Positions 7,430 to 16,029 of a DNA stretch of 43,940 bases are shown piece after piece. The DNA is from Paenibacillus endophyticus (GTDB taxonomy: Bacteria > Bacillota > Bacilli > Paenibacillales > Paenibacillaceae). The stretch spans positions 1 through 43,940 of the forward strand of contig NZ_JACHXW010000034.1 in assembly GCF_014192395.1 (NCBI RefSeq), written 5' to 3'. A program made the position numbers and the translations under genes. Under the pieces are notes generated by a model. That model was not told where the DNA came from. It made no database searches and saw nothing but the letters and a program-made list of their open reading frames with translations. Numbering within the stretch: position 1 is the first letter of the stretch; each line of letters opens with the position of its first letter.

Positions 7430-7978
7430 ATGGCTATTTCTTTACGTACGGATTCATTGGGAAGCATAGAGCCGGATATCGAGGTGTTTCGAGCAAGGCC
7501 GGAAGATACGGAAGCGGTGCTGCAGCTGCTCGTTCAAACAGCGGAATGGCTGCGGAGCAAAGGGTCCCAGCAGTGGAGCGGTCTGCTGCAAGGGGAGGAT
7601 TCCCATCAGACGCCGGAGGCGATTAAGCGCGGTGAGGTGTACCTGTTTATGCAGGGCAGCATGCTGGCGGGGATCGTCATGCTTATGCAGAAGGAAAGCG
7701 CTTGGGACCGCGAGTTATGGGGAGCTGAAGGACATGAATCAGCGATCTATTTGCACCGGCTTGCCATTAGCCGCGAAGCGGCAGGCAAGAACTTAGGCGA
7801 GGCGATCGTCCGCTGGGCGGCTTCCGGGATTGTTTTCAAAGGGAAGGACCGTATTCGTCTGGATTGCATCGCGAACAATGCGAAGCTGAACGCTTTCTAT
7901 CTGAGTTGCGGCTATGCATATAAAGGCTCGGCGGTGAATGAGATGGGTGAATTTAATAAGTATGAGATGATGTGCTAG
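7430..7978 (+). CDS. GNAT family N-acetyltransferase
   Basis: This 182-residue protein has the GNAT layout: an N-terminal EVFRARPEDTEAVLQLLVQTAEWLRSKG, a central strand GSMLAGIVMLM, then AIYLHRLAISREAAGKNLGEAIVRWA, where the R-x-x-G-x-x-G/A-like turn binds acetyl-CoA pyrophosphate. It ends with LDCIANNAKLNAFYLSCGYAYKG. The start ATG 7430 has a strong AGGAGGTTAAT site. The substrate is unknown. It may share a transcript with the 40-codon gene 66 nt downstream, both ending at the terminator at 8399. Confidence 0.85.
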   Translation: MAISLRTDSLGSIEPDIEVFRARPEDTEAVLQLLVQTAEWLRSKGSQQWSGLLQGEDSHQTPEAIKRGEVYLFMQGSMLAGIVMLMQKESAWDRELWGAEGHESAIYLHRLAISREAAGKNLGEAIVRWAASGIVFKGKDRIRLDCIANNAKLNAFYLSCGYAYKGSAVNEMGEFNKYEMMC

Positions 7979-8044
7979 TGCCCTCTGCTTAAATGGCGTG
8001 AGATTGGGTATATAGATAGAAAGAACGACAAGGAGGTAGTAACC

Positions 8045-8167
8045 ATGAACAAGAAAAAGGTACTGATTACTGCGATCGGGATGGGCGTCACTTATCTGAT
8101 GAAAAACAAAGGTGCGCGAGATAAGCTGAAAAACGCGGTGCAATCGTTTACTAAGAAGCGTCATTAA
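8045..8167 (+). CDS. Small basic protein, 40 residues
   Basis: This short gene has an excellent ribosome binding site (AAGGAGGTAGTAACC) and ATG 8045. The product begins MNKKKVLITAIGMGVTYLMK and ends KNAVQSFTKKRH; it is strongly basic with one short hydrophobic segment (VLITAIGMGVTYLM). Such small lysine-rich membrane-edge proteins are common in Bacillales and mostly of unknown role. I do not recognise a family. The coding end is duplicated at low fidelity 67 nt downstream, in the minisatellite that follows. Confidence 0.6.
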   Translation: MNKKKVLITAIGMGVTYLMKNKGARDKLKNAVQSFTKKRH

Positions 8168-8310
8168 AGTTACCAACGCAACCAATGGAACCAACGCAAC
8201 CAATGGAACCAATGGAACCAACAAACGTCACTAATGTTACCAATGCAATCAATGCAACCAATGCAATCAATGCAACCAATGCAACCAATGCAACCAATGC
8301 AACCATGCAA
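8168..8310. repeat. 9-bp minisatellite after the 40-codon gene
   Basis: Right after the TAA runs an array of 9-mers of the form ACCAATGGA/ACCAACGCA, then ACCAATGCA, about 15 imperfect units to around 8305. Within it, 8223-8253 repeats the gene end and first repeats (8156-8186) with about five mismatches in 31 bases. Because units are 9 bp, the frame after the TAA stays open for 59 more codons, to the TAG at 8345. There are no spacers of CRISPR type. Confidence 0.75.
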
Positions 8311-8398
8311 ATGGGAAGCTCCTATAGGGCTAACCGGAGCAGATTAGCCACCTAGCCAGCGCGAAAGAACCTTTAACCAAATCTCTACCATACACGAA

Positions 8399-8443
8399 GA
8401 ACCTTCATCACCACGGTAAAAGTGGTGATGAAGGTTCTTTTTT
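8399..8443 (+). terminator. Strong intrinsic terminator
   Basis: A perfect 16-bp stem, GAACCTTCATCACCAC (8399-8414) and GTGGTGATGAAGGTTC (8422-8437), with loop GGTAAAA and a T7 run starting at 8437. Confidence 0.9.
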
Positions 8444-8465
8444 AGTCCTATAAGGCGTACAAAGC

Positions 8466-8509
8466 GGGAGCTGGAATTTCGCGAAATGCTTTCGGAACAG
8501 CCAGCTCCC
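8466..8509 (-). terminator. Possible terminator of the chitinase gene
   Basis: GGGAGCTGG (8466-8474) pairs with CCAGCTCCC (8501-8509); the interior contains the palindrome ATTTCGCGAAAT. On the minus strand only CTTTG follows, so it is a structured 3' end with a weak T-run. Confidence 0.45.
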
Positions 8510-8526
8510 CTTTGAATATTCGTTTA

Positions 8527-11500
8527 TTACGTTAATTTCAAAGCATCCAACAATCGCATAACCGCCACGGCAGCTTGGGCTTTGGTCACCTTGGAGAGCG
8601 GGCTGAAGGTCGTTGGCGAAACGCCCAGCAGCACCTTCTGTTCGACAGCTAGGGCGACTGAAGCCCCGGCATAAGATGCAATAGATGCTTGATCGTCAAA
8701 GCGCTGAAGCACCGCAGGGTCTGCCACATTCACGTGACCTGCATATTGCCAAGCGTTAGCGAGGATAACAGACAGATCCTGACGCGTAATGGTGCCGCTT
8801 GGATTGAAGCGATCGGCCGATATGCCTTTGATCAGGCCGAGCATTTTAGCAGCAGCAATATCTCCTGCATACTTGGAGCTGCTGTCAACATCCTTGAACG
8901 GATGGCTGGACGTATCCGGCATAATACCAAGACCTTTCACGATCATGGAGACGAGCTCAGCTCGCGTAATGCTGCTGCTCACGCCGAATGTATCCGTGCT
9001 TTCGCCGGACGCAATCAGCTTCGCAGCCGCGCGTTCAACGTCTTTGCGCGCCCATTCGGCTGTCACGTCCTTATAGCTGAAATTCGTTTCGACAATGGCA
9101 TAGATGCTATTGCCGTTTCGGATCAATTCGACCGCAGCCGTGCCGTCGGCATTCGTTGTAATCTTAGTTGGAACGGAGCGGAATTCATGGCTCTCAGAGA
9201 GATACACGACGCCTGTGGCTTGAGCGGCATCCATATCGGCAGCCTTCAGCGTGTATTTGCGGCTGAACGCATGCTTGCCGAAATCTTTCATCTCGACATA
9301 CGTTTTGTCTGCAGCCAGCTGCTCGATCTTGAAGTCCAGCGGCGATGCAAGCAGTTGGAGTCCGCTGCTTTTCGCTAAGCTGTTGATCTGATCGATAACG
9401 CTGGCTGCCGGCGGAGCGATTGAAATTTTAATATCGGCGGAGAGATGCACCGCATGAACGGGGATGCTGTAGGTTATCCCATTCCACACCACGGAGAGAG
9501 TCGGCATTTCTCCTTTTTTGGCAAGCGCTTCAATGATTGCTTTGGAGACATGGACTACGATTTGCTTGGCTTCGCCGCTAATCGTAATGTGGTAGGCTGC
9601 CGAGCCAGACGCTTGAATTGTCTTCACTGCGGCATCCGTTTGGACGTCTAACGTCCATTTGTTGCCGTCCTTAGTAATGCTGGCATCCAGCTCATTCGCG
9701 CTTTTGCTTGGCGGCTGCGGCAGTGAGCCTCCAGAGGAGGGGGCAGCGAGCGTCGTTGCAGAAAGTACCTTGCTGGCGGCGGATACGTTCAATATTTCAT
9801 CTTGGTCTTTCACAACCGCAAGCACGTGAAGCTTGTAGCTGGTATTCTCCGCCAACGAGCTTGCCGTGAATTTCGTTTCCGTTGTATAACCCGCGTATTG
9901 ATTATTCACAAATACCTCATAGCCTGTCGCATGCTCGGCAGCACTCCATTGCAGCGAGATGGCATTCTGGTTGCTCGATAAGAGCACAAGATTGTCGGGA
10001 GCCGGCAGGGCATCCGAGTTCACAACGCCGTTAATCGGCAGATCATGCACGAGCTGCGTGGATAACGTCAGATTGCGGTCGCCGCTGTTGTCCCAGTTCA
10101 TCACGCCTGCCAAATTCAGTGATTTCACGAAGGAAGCGTTATACATCATCGAGGTTTTGTCGTTGTACGTAATAAACGTTTGGCTCTCGCTATTGTACAG
10201 ATAAGCGACCTTGGATGCTTCGTTCCAATGACGGACAAAGCCGTTCGTATTGACGAAATTTTCCTCCAGGTCCGTGAAGTCGAATATACCTGCTTCCCAT
10301 GTTCCAGCAGGCACAGTTGAACATGCCGCATATTCGCCTGGTTCCGGGCAGCCGCTCCAGCCTTTGCCGAAGTAAGGTATGCCAAGCACCAGCTTGTAGT
10401 CTGGCACTCCGCCGTTCAGGTGTCCGAGGGCTCCGCCGCTGACATGGTTGCGGGCAGCCGCTTCCTTCGGGTGGTTCTTATCCGCATACAGCGGGGCGTT
10501 ATGATGGGCAAGCATCTCCCAGCTGCCGCTGTAATCGTAGGTCATGATGTTGATGAAATCCAAGTAGTTCGACGCGTTCGCAAGATCTGCGTTCACGACA
10601 AAGCTGTCGCCCTGGCCGGATGCGATCGTCAGCAAATAGTATTTGCCGTCTTCTGAGCCAGCGGCATCAAGAGCCTCGCGGATTGTGCTCATCGCTAGCG
10701 TAAAGTTTTCTTTGTCCTCGGGGCGATGCACATTGTAGGATTCGCCGCCCTCGACCGGATATTCCCAGTCAATGTCGATGCCGTCCAGCTCATATTCACG
10801 CAGAAACTTCACGGCAGAGTTCGCGAACGTTCGGCGTGCTTCTTCCGTGGCTGCCATATTCGAGAAGTTTTTGGACCATGTCCAGCCGCCAACGGATATC
10901 ATCATCTTCAGGTGGGGATTGGTTTGTTTCATTTCGGCAAAAGCCGCAAAATTGTCTGGATCAACCTCGGAGTCGCCTATGACGATTTCGCCGTCATACA
11001 CGTAACGATTCTGAAGAGGCACATTCGCGTTCTCGCAAGCGTTCGCGCCGGTCCCGTATTTTTTCCAGCATAGATCGGCAAAAGCGTAGTTGATATGCGT
11101 GACCTGCGACACATCAACATCGGTTGGCAAGTAATGGCGTCCTGCTGGGGACACGGACCACGACGTATAGTAAGTGACGATGTTATAGTCGCTGCCAGGA
11201 ACGGCAGTTACCGCATTGCTGGCAGGAGATTCCCACAGGTCGTTGCGGGCAATAACCTTATAAGAATAAGACTGCCCTTCCTGCAGCCCAGCAGCTACAT
11301 AACGATTCGAATCGCTGACGCCTACTTGAACATCGTCTTGGTAGATCTCGTAGCTCGTTGCCCCTGGAGCCTTTGCCCAGCCGAGCGAGACGGTCGTGCG
11401 GTTCGCAGTAACAACCTGAACATCTTGAGGGGCGGCAAGCTCTCCCCAAGTCAGCCTGACGGCATTGCTGTTCTCAGACACCTGCTTCTTAACGGAGTTC

Positions 11501-12414
11501 TGTGCGCCGACTGCGAAAGTTACGGACTCGGCAGCAGTCTGCTGTTCAGGCAAGGTGTACGTAATCGTATTGGACCCATCCCAAACGCCAGCCTTCCAAG
11601 CGCCGTCTACGTATAAGTCATAGCCGTCGGCACCGGGGCTTCCCGTCCAGCTCAAGGTGACGGAGGAGCCGGATACGGCGGATACCTTCACATTCTGGGG
11701 AGGCGCAAGCGGAGACTCTTTGTATTCGCTCACATCCGCCAGTGTCGTGAACGTAACCAAATTGCTCTTTTGCTCCGGAGTCAGGTTGGGCGCTTGAATG
11801 CCGTCAGGGCCGACGTAGAAGGAGTAAGTGGTTTCGGGGGTTAAACCGCCGACGGTTTGAGCGCCATCATTCGCCCAAGTAATGTATTTGTTATTCTCGT
11901 CCCATATCCAGTAATGCGCAATGTCTGGGGCCGGGTCCCAAGCAAGGGATACCGTATTGTGGGTGACTTCCAGCACCTTTAAATTCCGTGCGCCTGAAGC
12001 AGGCGGTGCCACGATTTCGCCATCCGGCGTCGTGAATTCCACGATGTTGCTTTTGTGAGCTAAGGTTGCGGGCCTTTCATACCAGGTAATATAGAAACGG
12101 TAAGCGGTGTTCGGCTTAAGCGTGGTGAGCGTGCGGGTTCCGCTGTTTCCAAAGTCCAGGTATTCATTGGTGTTGGCGTCCCAGACATCGATATCGTTCA
12201 CATTCGGGTTAATATCCCATGCTAAGGTAACAGCTGTGGGTGTTAGGGAGCTTTGTACGATCCGTAAATTTTGCGGTGCGGCAGGGTCAATAGCGGGAGG
12301 ATCATTGTCGGCAGCGTAGGAGGCTGAAGCGTTGAATAAGGAGCTGAACAAGAGCGCAAAGCATAGGAGCAGGACAAACCTTTTCGTCTTTTTGAGCCGG
12401 GCAAAATCGTTCAC
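8527..12414 (-). CDS. Secreted multimodular chitinase: FN3 x4 - GH18 - FN3 - SLH x3
   Basis: This 1295-residue protein would hydrolyse chitin at the cell surface. After a signal peptide (KKTKRFVLLLCFALLF, cleavage near ASA-SYA) come four fibronectin type III domains (about 46-405), each with the SW/LGW strand. A GH18 barrel follows (about 407-790) with SVGGWTWS and the catalytic DGIDIDWEYP, catalytic Glu near 551. A fifth FN3 (about 803-890), a stalk domain (about 900-1105) with FKI...FSRKYTL...VPTKI, and three SLH domains (about 1110-1295) complete it. The SLH domains should tether it to pyruvylated wall polymer. The start is GTG 12414 behind AGAGGTGATAAG; the ATG at 12435 has no site. It is a single gene. 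Homologues are often called chitinase A1/D. Confidence 0.9.
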   Translation of the reverse strand: MNDFARLKKTKRFVLLLCFALLFSSLFNASASYAADNDPPAIDPAAPQNLRIVQSSLTPTAVTLAWDINPNVNDIDVWDANTNEYLDFGNSGTRTLTTLKPNTAYRFYITWYERPATLAHKSNIVEFTTPDGEIVAPPASGARNLKVLEVTHNTVSLAWDPAPDIAHYWIWDENNKYITWANDGAQTVGGLTPETTYSFYVGPDGIQAPNLTPEQKSNLVTFTTLADVSEYKESPLAPPQNVKVSAVSGSSVTLSWTGSPGADGYDLYVDGAWKAGVWDGSNTITYTLPEQQTAAESVTFAVGAQNSVKKQVSENSNAVRLTWGELAAPQDVQVVTANRTTVSLGWAKAPGATSYEIYQDDVQVGVSDSNRYVAAGLQEGQSYSYKVIARNDLWESPASNAVTAVPGSDYNIVTYYTSWSVSPAGRHYLPTDVDVSQVTHINYAFADLCWKKYGTGANACENANVPLQNRYVYDGEIVIGDSEVDPDNFAAFAEMKQTNPHLKMMISVGGWTWSKNFSNMAATEEARRTFANSAVKFLREYELDGIDIDWEYPVEGGESYNVHRPEDKENFTLAMSTIREALDAAGSEDGKYYLLTIASGQGDSFVVNADLANASNYLDFINIMTYDYSGSWEMLAHHNAPLYADKNHPKEAAARNHVSGGALGHLNGGVPDYKLVLGIPYFGKGWSGCPEPGEYAACSTVPAGTWEAGIFDFTDLEENFVNTNGFVRHWNEASKVAYLYNSESQTFITYNDKTSMMYNASFVKSLNLAGVMNWDNSGDRNLTLSTQLVHDLPINGVVNSDALPAPDNLVLLSSNQNAISLQWSAAEHATGYEVFVNNQYAGYTTETKFTASSLAENTSYKLHVLAVVKDQDEILNVSAASKVLSATTLAAPSSGGSLPQPPSKSANELDASITKDGNKWTLDVQTDAAVKTIQASGSAAYHITISGEAKQIVVHVSKAIIEALAKKGEMPTLSVVWNGITYSIPVHAVHLSADIKISIAPPAASVIDQINSLAKSSGLQLLASPLDFKIEQLAADKTYVEMKDFGKHAFSRKYTLKAADMDAAQATGVVYLSESHEFRSVPTKITTNADGTAAVELIRNGNSIYAIVETNFSYKDVTAEWARKDVERAAAKLIASGESTDTFGVSSSITRAELVSMIVKGLGIMPDTSSHPFKDVDSSSKYAGDIAAAKMLGLIKGISADRFNPSGTITRQDLSVILANAWQYAGHVNVADPAVLQRFDDQASIASYAGASVALAVEQKVLLGVSPTTFSPLSKVTKAQAAVAVMRLLDALKLT

Positions 12415-12805
12415 CTTATCACCTCTGATCGTCATTTTTTGAACATTGCAGCATGGCATGTCGTGTAAATGTCTGGGTGCTGGTGCCTGACTGAGATCGC
12501 GGGTTTAAGCGGTCCCCCTTTTTTGGGAAAAAGTTAAGATTTGGTTAACCTCCTATTATCATGAGACGAACAGAGAAAGATGGGAAGGGGTATATTTCCA
12601 TTTCACAGGGGGTAATATTTGAGCATTTCCGTGCGGAGCGGGCTTATATATCGAGAATAGCTAGTTGATGGCGCACTTTTGTGGTAAGATGACTAAGGAC
12701 AATAGACCATACACAATCAATAGGAGAAGTGGGGGACATTTTAACACCCTGCTTCTTTTATTTTGATGAAGATAGACGTAATAAACCGAACAAAGGGAGT
12801 TCATA
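12415..12805. other. Divergent intergenic region
   Basis: No gene is seen between the chitinase and acetyltransferase starts. It must hold the two divergent promoters. CCCCC-TTTTTT-GGG at about 12511-12522 and GGTTAACC at 12543-12550 (a perfect palindrome) are the only small symmetrical elements that stand out. Confidence 0.4.
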
Positions 12806-13282
12806 ATGGCTACAATTATTGCAAAACCATTCGATGCTGACATGCAGGCGCTTCTTGGAGAGATTGTGACAGCGTATCATGCGCCTGAGCTTAGCAAACG
12901 CGACAGCTCGGAAATACCGGATCAAATCTATGTCATTGAAGCAGAAGATGCGATGGTTGGCTACGGCATCGTATGGGAATACGAAAACGGGAAACAACTG
13001 ATTAAGAAGGCGGAAGCCGATTATTTCAGCGATGACGAGAAATATTTGGAGAAGGACTTCTATATTGATATTAAGAACAAGAAGAACTTCGTCTTTATAG
13101 AGGCGCTTGATGTGCTGAAGGATTTCGAGGGCAAGGGCTATGCCGCGACTTTTATCGACTGGCTCAAAGCGAAGTACCCGAACAAAAGAATGTACGTTTA
13201 TTCACTCGATAAATCCAGAAACTTCTGGTTTAAGCAAGGCTTTGAGGTTTTGGGCGGCACCGTGTGGATGACTTATAATTAA
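12806..13282 (+). CDS. GNAT family N-acetyltransferase
   Basis: This 158-residue protein ends in the typical GNAT core: strand FVFIEALDVL, then KDFEGKGYAATFIDWLKAKYPNKRMYVYSLDKSRNFWFKQGFEVLGGT. EGKGYA is the acetyl-CoA pyrophosphate loop. The first half is acidic and more divergent (QIYVIEAEDAMVGYGIVWEYENG). ATG 12806 has AAAGGGAG upstream. It lies 58 bp before a DEAD-box helicase gene on the same strand. The substrate is unknown. Confidence 0.8.
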   Translation: MATIIAKPFDADMQALLGEIVTAYHAPELSKRDSSEIPDQIYVIEAEDAMVGYGIVWEYENGKQLIKKAEADYFSDDEKYLEKDFYIDIKNKKNFVFIEALDVLKDFEGKGYAATFIDWLKAKYPNKRMYVYSLDKSRNFWFKQGFEVLGGTVWMTYN

Positions 13283-13340
13283 CCGTATAAATAAGCAGCG
13301 TGATTCATCATTAATGCTTTTTAAACATGAAGGAGACAAA

Positions 13341-14486
13341 ATGACTTTTAACGATCTATTGCTTTCCCCCGCGCTTCTTAAAGCGCTAGCCAAAGAGAAC
13401 TACACCGAGCCTACACCGATTCAGGAGCAGGCGATTCCCGTCGTGCTGGCAGGCAGAGACTTATTCGGCTGCGCGCAGACGGGTACAGGAAAGACGGCCG
13501 CATTCGCGTTGCCGATTGTTCAGCTTCTAAGCAGCCAGCCTAGCAAAGGGGGAAGAGGACGCCGTACGCGTTCGCTCATTCTAACTCCAACCAGAGAGCT
13601 GGCATTGCAGATAGATGATAATATTAAGGCGTATGCCCAGTTTACCGATATTCGGTGCATGGCTATCGTAGGCGGCGTTTCACAGAAAGCGCAGGAGCGC
13701 TCGCTTGAGCAAGGCGCGGATATTATCATTGCGACGCCGGGCAGGCTCATCGATTTGATTAACCAGAGACTCGTCGATCTAAGCGCGGTGCAAATTCTAG
13801 TGCTGGATGAAGCAGACCGCATGCTGGATATGGGCTTTATTAACGACGTGAAGAAAATCATCGCCAAGATGCCTAGCAAGAAGCAAACCTTATTCTTCTC
13901 CGCGACCATGCCTCCCGAAATCTCGAAGCTTGTCAAAGCGCTGCTGGTTAATCCGGCCAAGGTGGAAATTACGCCTGCGTCATCGACAGTGGACCGTATT
14001 GAGCAATCCGTTTATTTTATTGAGAAATCCAGCAAGCAGGGCTTATTAAATGAGCTTCTGAAGGACAAAACAATTGTATCGGCACTTGTGTTTACACGCA
14101 CGAAGCATGGCGCTGACCGTGTGGTGCGCGGGCTGAACAAGGTGAACGTTACGGCTCAAGCCATTCATGGCAACAAGTCGCAGAATGCACGCCAGAATGC
14201 GCTTGCCAGCTTCAGAAGCGGAGCTACGAGAGTGCTTGTCGCAACGGATATCGCAGCGCGCGGAATCGACATCGATGAGCTGTCGCATGTCATTAACTTC
14301 AATCTGCCAAACATACCGGAAACGTACGTGCACCGGATCGGCCGTACCGGAAGAGCGGGATTAAGCGGTATCGCGATCTCCTTCTGCGAGACCGAAGAGC
14401 TGCCGTATTTGAAGGATATAGAGAAGAAAATCAAGAAAACGATTCCCGTAGCAACCGTACCAACCAATCAGGTGCTGACCGTATAG
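13341..14486 (+). CDS. DEAD-box RNA helicase, RhlE-like
   Basis: This 381-residue ATP-dependent RNA helicase has all core motifs. The Q-motif region is FNDLLLSPALLKALAKENYTEPTPIQEQAIP; then motif I AQTGTGKT, Ia PTRELA, motif II DEAD (VLDEADRMLDMGF), motif III SAT, motif V ATDIAARGIDID and motif VI HRIGRTGRAG. It stops soon after the second RecA domain (ATVPTNQVLTV), with no long basic or RNA-binding tail, as in minimal RhlE-type proteins. The start is ATG 13341 behind GAAGGAGACAAA. A small gene of unknown function follows after 54 bp and probably shares its transcript. Roles in RNA structure remodelling or cold growth are typical of the family. Confidence 0.93.
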   Translation: MTFNDLLLSPALLKALAKENYTEPTPIQEQAIPVVLAGRDLFGCAQTGTGKTAAFALPIVQLLSSQPSKGGRGRRTRSLILTPTRELALQIDDNIKAYAQFTDIRCMAIVGGVSQKAQERSLEQGADIIIATPGRLIDLINQRLVDLSAVQILVLDEADRMLDMGFINDVKKIIAKMPSKKQTLFFSATMPPEISKLVKALLVNPAKVEITPASSTVDRIEQSVYFIEKSSKQGLLNELLKDKTIVSALVFTRTKHGADRVVRGLNKVNVTAQAIHGNKSQNARQNALASFRSGATRVLVATDIAARGIDIDELSHVINFNLPNIPETYVHRIGRTGRAGLSGIAISFCETEELPYLKDIEKKIKKTIPVATVPTNQVLTV

Positions 14487-14540
14487 GGGAACGGCAATAG
14501 GCAGTCTGGAATACACTAATAAGAATGAGGAGTTGATCAT

Positions 14541-14846
14541 TTGAGAAAGCAAAAGCCAATGTCATTTGAGGATCTACTGAAGGAACTGCAAGGCCAGAAG
14601 GATGTACAGGAGGATCCGAGCCACGTTTCACTGGAAACTCTGTTTCATGATTCGTTTATGCGCAAGCATACCCGCTCGAATAGCTTTGCGGAGTTTCTGG
14701 AGAAAGGGAACTTCAAAGTACAGACGCGCGAGGATATTCAAGACATCCCGGATGAATTTTTTGACCGTCACGTAGCTAGAGATACGGATTTCGCAAATTG
14801 GCAGAAGATGCTGGATACAGCGACTGCGGAGTACGGCGCTAAGTAA
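14541..14846 (+). CDS. Hypothetical protein downstream of the helicase
   Basis: This 101-residue protein starts at TTG 14541, eight nt after GAGGAG. It is highly charged and likely helical: an N-terminal PMSFEDLLKELQGQKD, a middle SLETLFHDSFMRKHTRSNSFAEFLEKGNF and a C-terminal DIPDEFFDRHVARDTDFANWQKML. I see no catalytic motif, signal or TM segment. Its fixed place after a DEAD-box gene suggests a helper or RNA-related role, but that is only context. The TTG start implies modest expression. Confidence 0.65.
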   Translation: MRKQKPMSFEDLLKELQGQKDVQEDPSHVSLETLFHDSFMRKHTRSNSFAEFLEKGNFKVQTREDIQDIPDEFFDRHVARDTDFANWQKMLDTATAEYGAK

Positions 14847-14906
14847 TTAGAATATGGAAATCGGTTGGACGGCTCAGCTTCGTCGAATCGTTTCATCAGG
14901 TCAGAG

Positions 14907-14945
14907 CAGCCTTGGCAAAAGGCGGCTTTGGCCTTTTTGCTGTTT
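14907..14945 (+). terminator. Intrinsic terminator of the helicase operon
   Basis: GCAAAAGGC (14915-14923) pairs with GCCTTTTTGC (14931-14940) with one bulged T. The outer AGCAGC and GCTGTT can extend it, and the T-run is inside the right arm. Confidence 0.6.
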
Positions 14946-15021
14946 CGGCGGCGGCTGCCCGTGTGTAAGGTATAAGACTACTTGCATCTTGATCGCTAGG
15001 CGACACACATAGGGGGCTAAC

Positions 15022-15990
15022 ATGATGAGTGGACGGGATAAAGCTTATGTATGGCGAAGAATCGGCATCGTACTCGTGCTGCTAGGCTGCGCGACGCTGA
15101 TCGTATCCGCATCCAATCCGAACACGCCGGAAGGCTTTCTGATAATCGCGCACCGCGGCGCATCCGGGCATGAGCCGGAAAATACGATGGCCGCCTTCGA
15201 GGAGGCCGAGCGCCTTGGCTCGGATTTCATCGAGTTCGACGTGCAGCTGAGCAAAGATAAGGAGCTTGTCGTTATTCACGACGACACGGTGGATCGGACG
15301 ACCGATCATCAAGGGGCGGTGGATGATTATACGCTGGATGAGCTGGAGAATATGGATGCTCCAGCGGGGAAAAGCTCAAGCCATGCGGAGAAGGAAGAGA
15401 CGGGTACGGATAAGGACGAGGACGGAACGGGCAAAGATAAGGAAAAAGATAAGGAACCTGAGAAAGATAAGGAAGAAGAGAAAGAGAAAATTGTGTCCTT
15501 GGAGGAGGTGTTGGACCGTTTTGCAGGGAAAATGGCCATGCTGATCGAGATTAAGGATTCCAAGCTGTATCCGGGCATCGAAGAGCAAGTCGCTCAGGTT
15601 ATACGCAGTTATGAGAAGCGTTTAGCCGCTGCCGGCTTGGGCGGGCATAAGTCCATCGTGGACCTTGCGGAGAGGAAGAACAGTATGGGCATTGTGATTC
15701 AATCGTATGATTTTGAATCGACGCGCCTTATGCATAACCTGCTGCCGAACGTTCCCATCGCGGCTCTTGTCCATGAGGACAAGCATCCGCTCCCGGACGC
15801 GACGCTCGATGCGCTCACTTCTTTCTCCGCTTATATCCATTATCCGAAGGAGCTGCTGGACAAGCAGACCGTCGAGCGAATTCATGAGCGCGGTCGCAAA
15901 GTGATCGCTTGGACCATTCAGAATGACGAGGACATGGTGAAGATGAAGAAGCTCGGGGTGGATGGCGTGATTACGGATTATCCGGGGTGA
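15022..15990 (+). CDS. Membrane-anchored glycerophosphodiester phosphodiesterase with charged insert
   Basis: This 322-residue enzyme of the GDPD family should cleave glycerophosphodiesters to glycerol-3-phosphate and an alcohol outside the membrane. An N-terminal TM or signal segment (RIGIVLVLLGCATLIVSAS) precedes the metal and catalytic block IAHRGASGHEPENT, then IEFDVQLSKDKELVVIHDDTVDRTT. It ends WTIQNDEDMVKMKKLGVDGVITDYPG, as usual. Between YTLDELENMDAP and VSLEEVLDRF lies a Lys/Glu/Asp insert of about 40 residues (about 114-157), where relatives have only a short loop. The start is ATG 15022 or 15025 after AGGGGGC. It is a single gene. Confidence 0.9.
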   Translation: MMSGRDKAYVWRRIGIVLVLLGCATLIVSASNPNTPEGFLIIAHRGASGHEPENTMAAFEEAERLGSDFIEFDVQLSKDKELVVIHDDTVDRTTDHQGAVDDYTLDELENMDAPAGKSSSHAEKEETGTDKDEDGTGKDKEKDKEPEKDKEEEKEKIVSLEEVLDRFAGKMAMLIEIKDSKLYPGIEEQVAQVIRSYEKRLAAAGLGGHKSIVDLAERKNSMGIVIQSYDFESTRLMHNLLPNVPIAALVHEDKHPLPDATLDALTSFSAYIHYPKELLDKQTVERIHERGRKVIAWTIQNDEDMVKMKKLGVDGVITDYPG

Positions 15991-16029
15991 GGGGATGAGT
16001 AGAGGAGCATGAACGAGCGGATGTCGTTT

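Noticed and set aside
7793..8224. Minus-strand frame with LVPLV repeats
   Set aside because: It is the reverse reading of the minisatellite and of the end of the acetyltransferase gene; it has no independent support.
8168..8310. Regular repeats that might be a CRISPR array
   Set aside because: The units are contiguous 9-mers without unique spacers, and no cas genes are present.
8689..9378. Plus-strand frame of 229 codons opposite the chitinase gene
   Set aside because: It is a shadow of the SLH region; no start signal or domain was seen.
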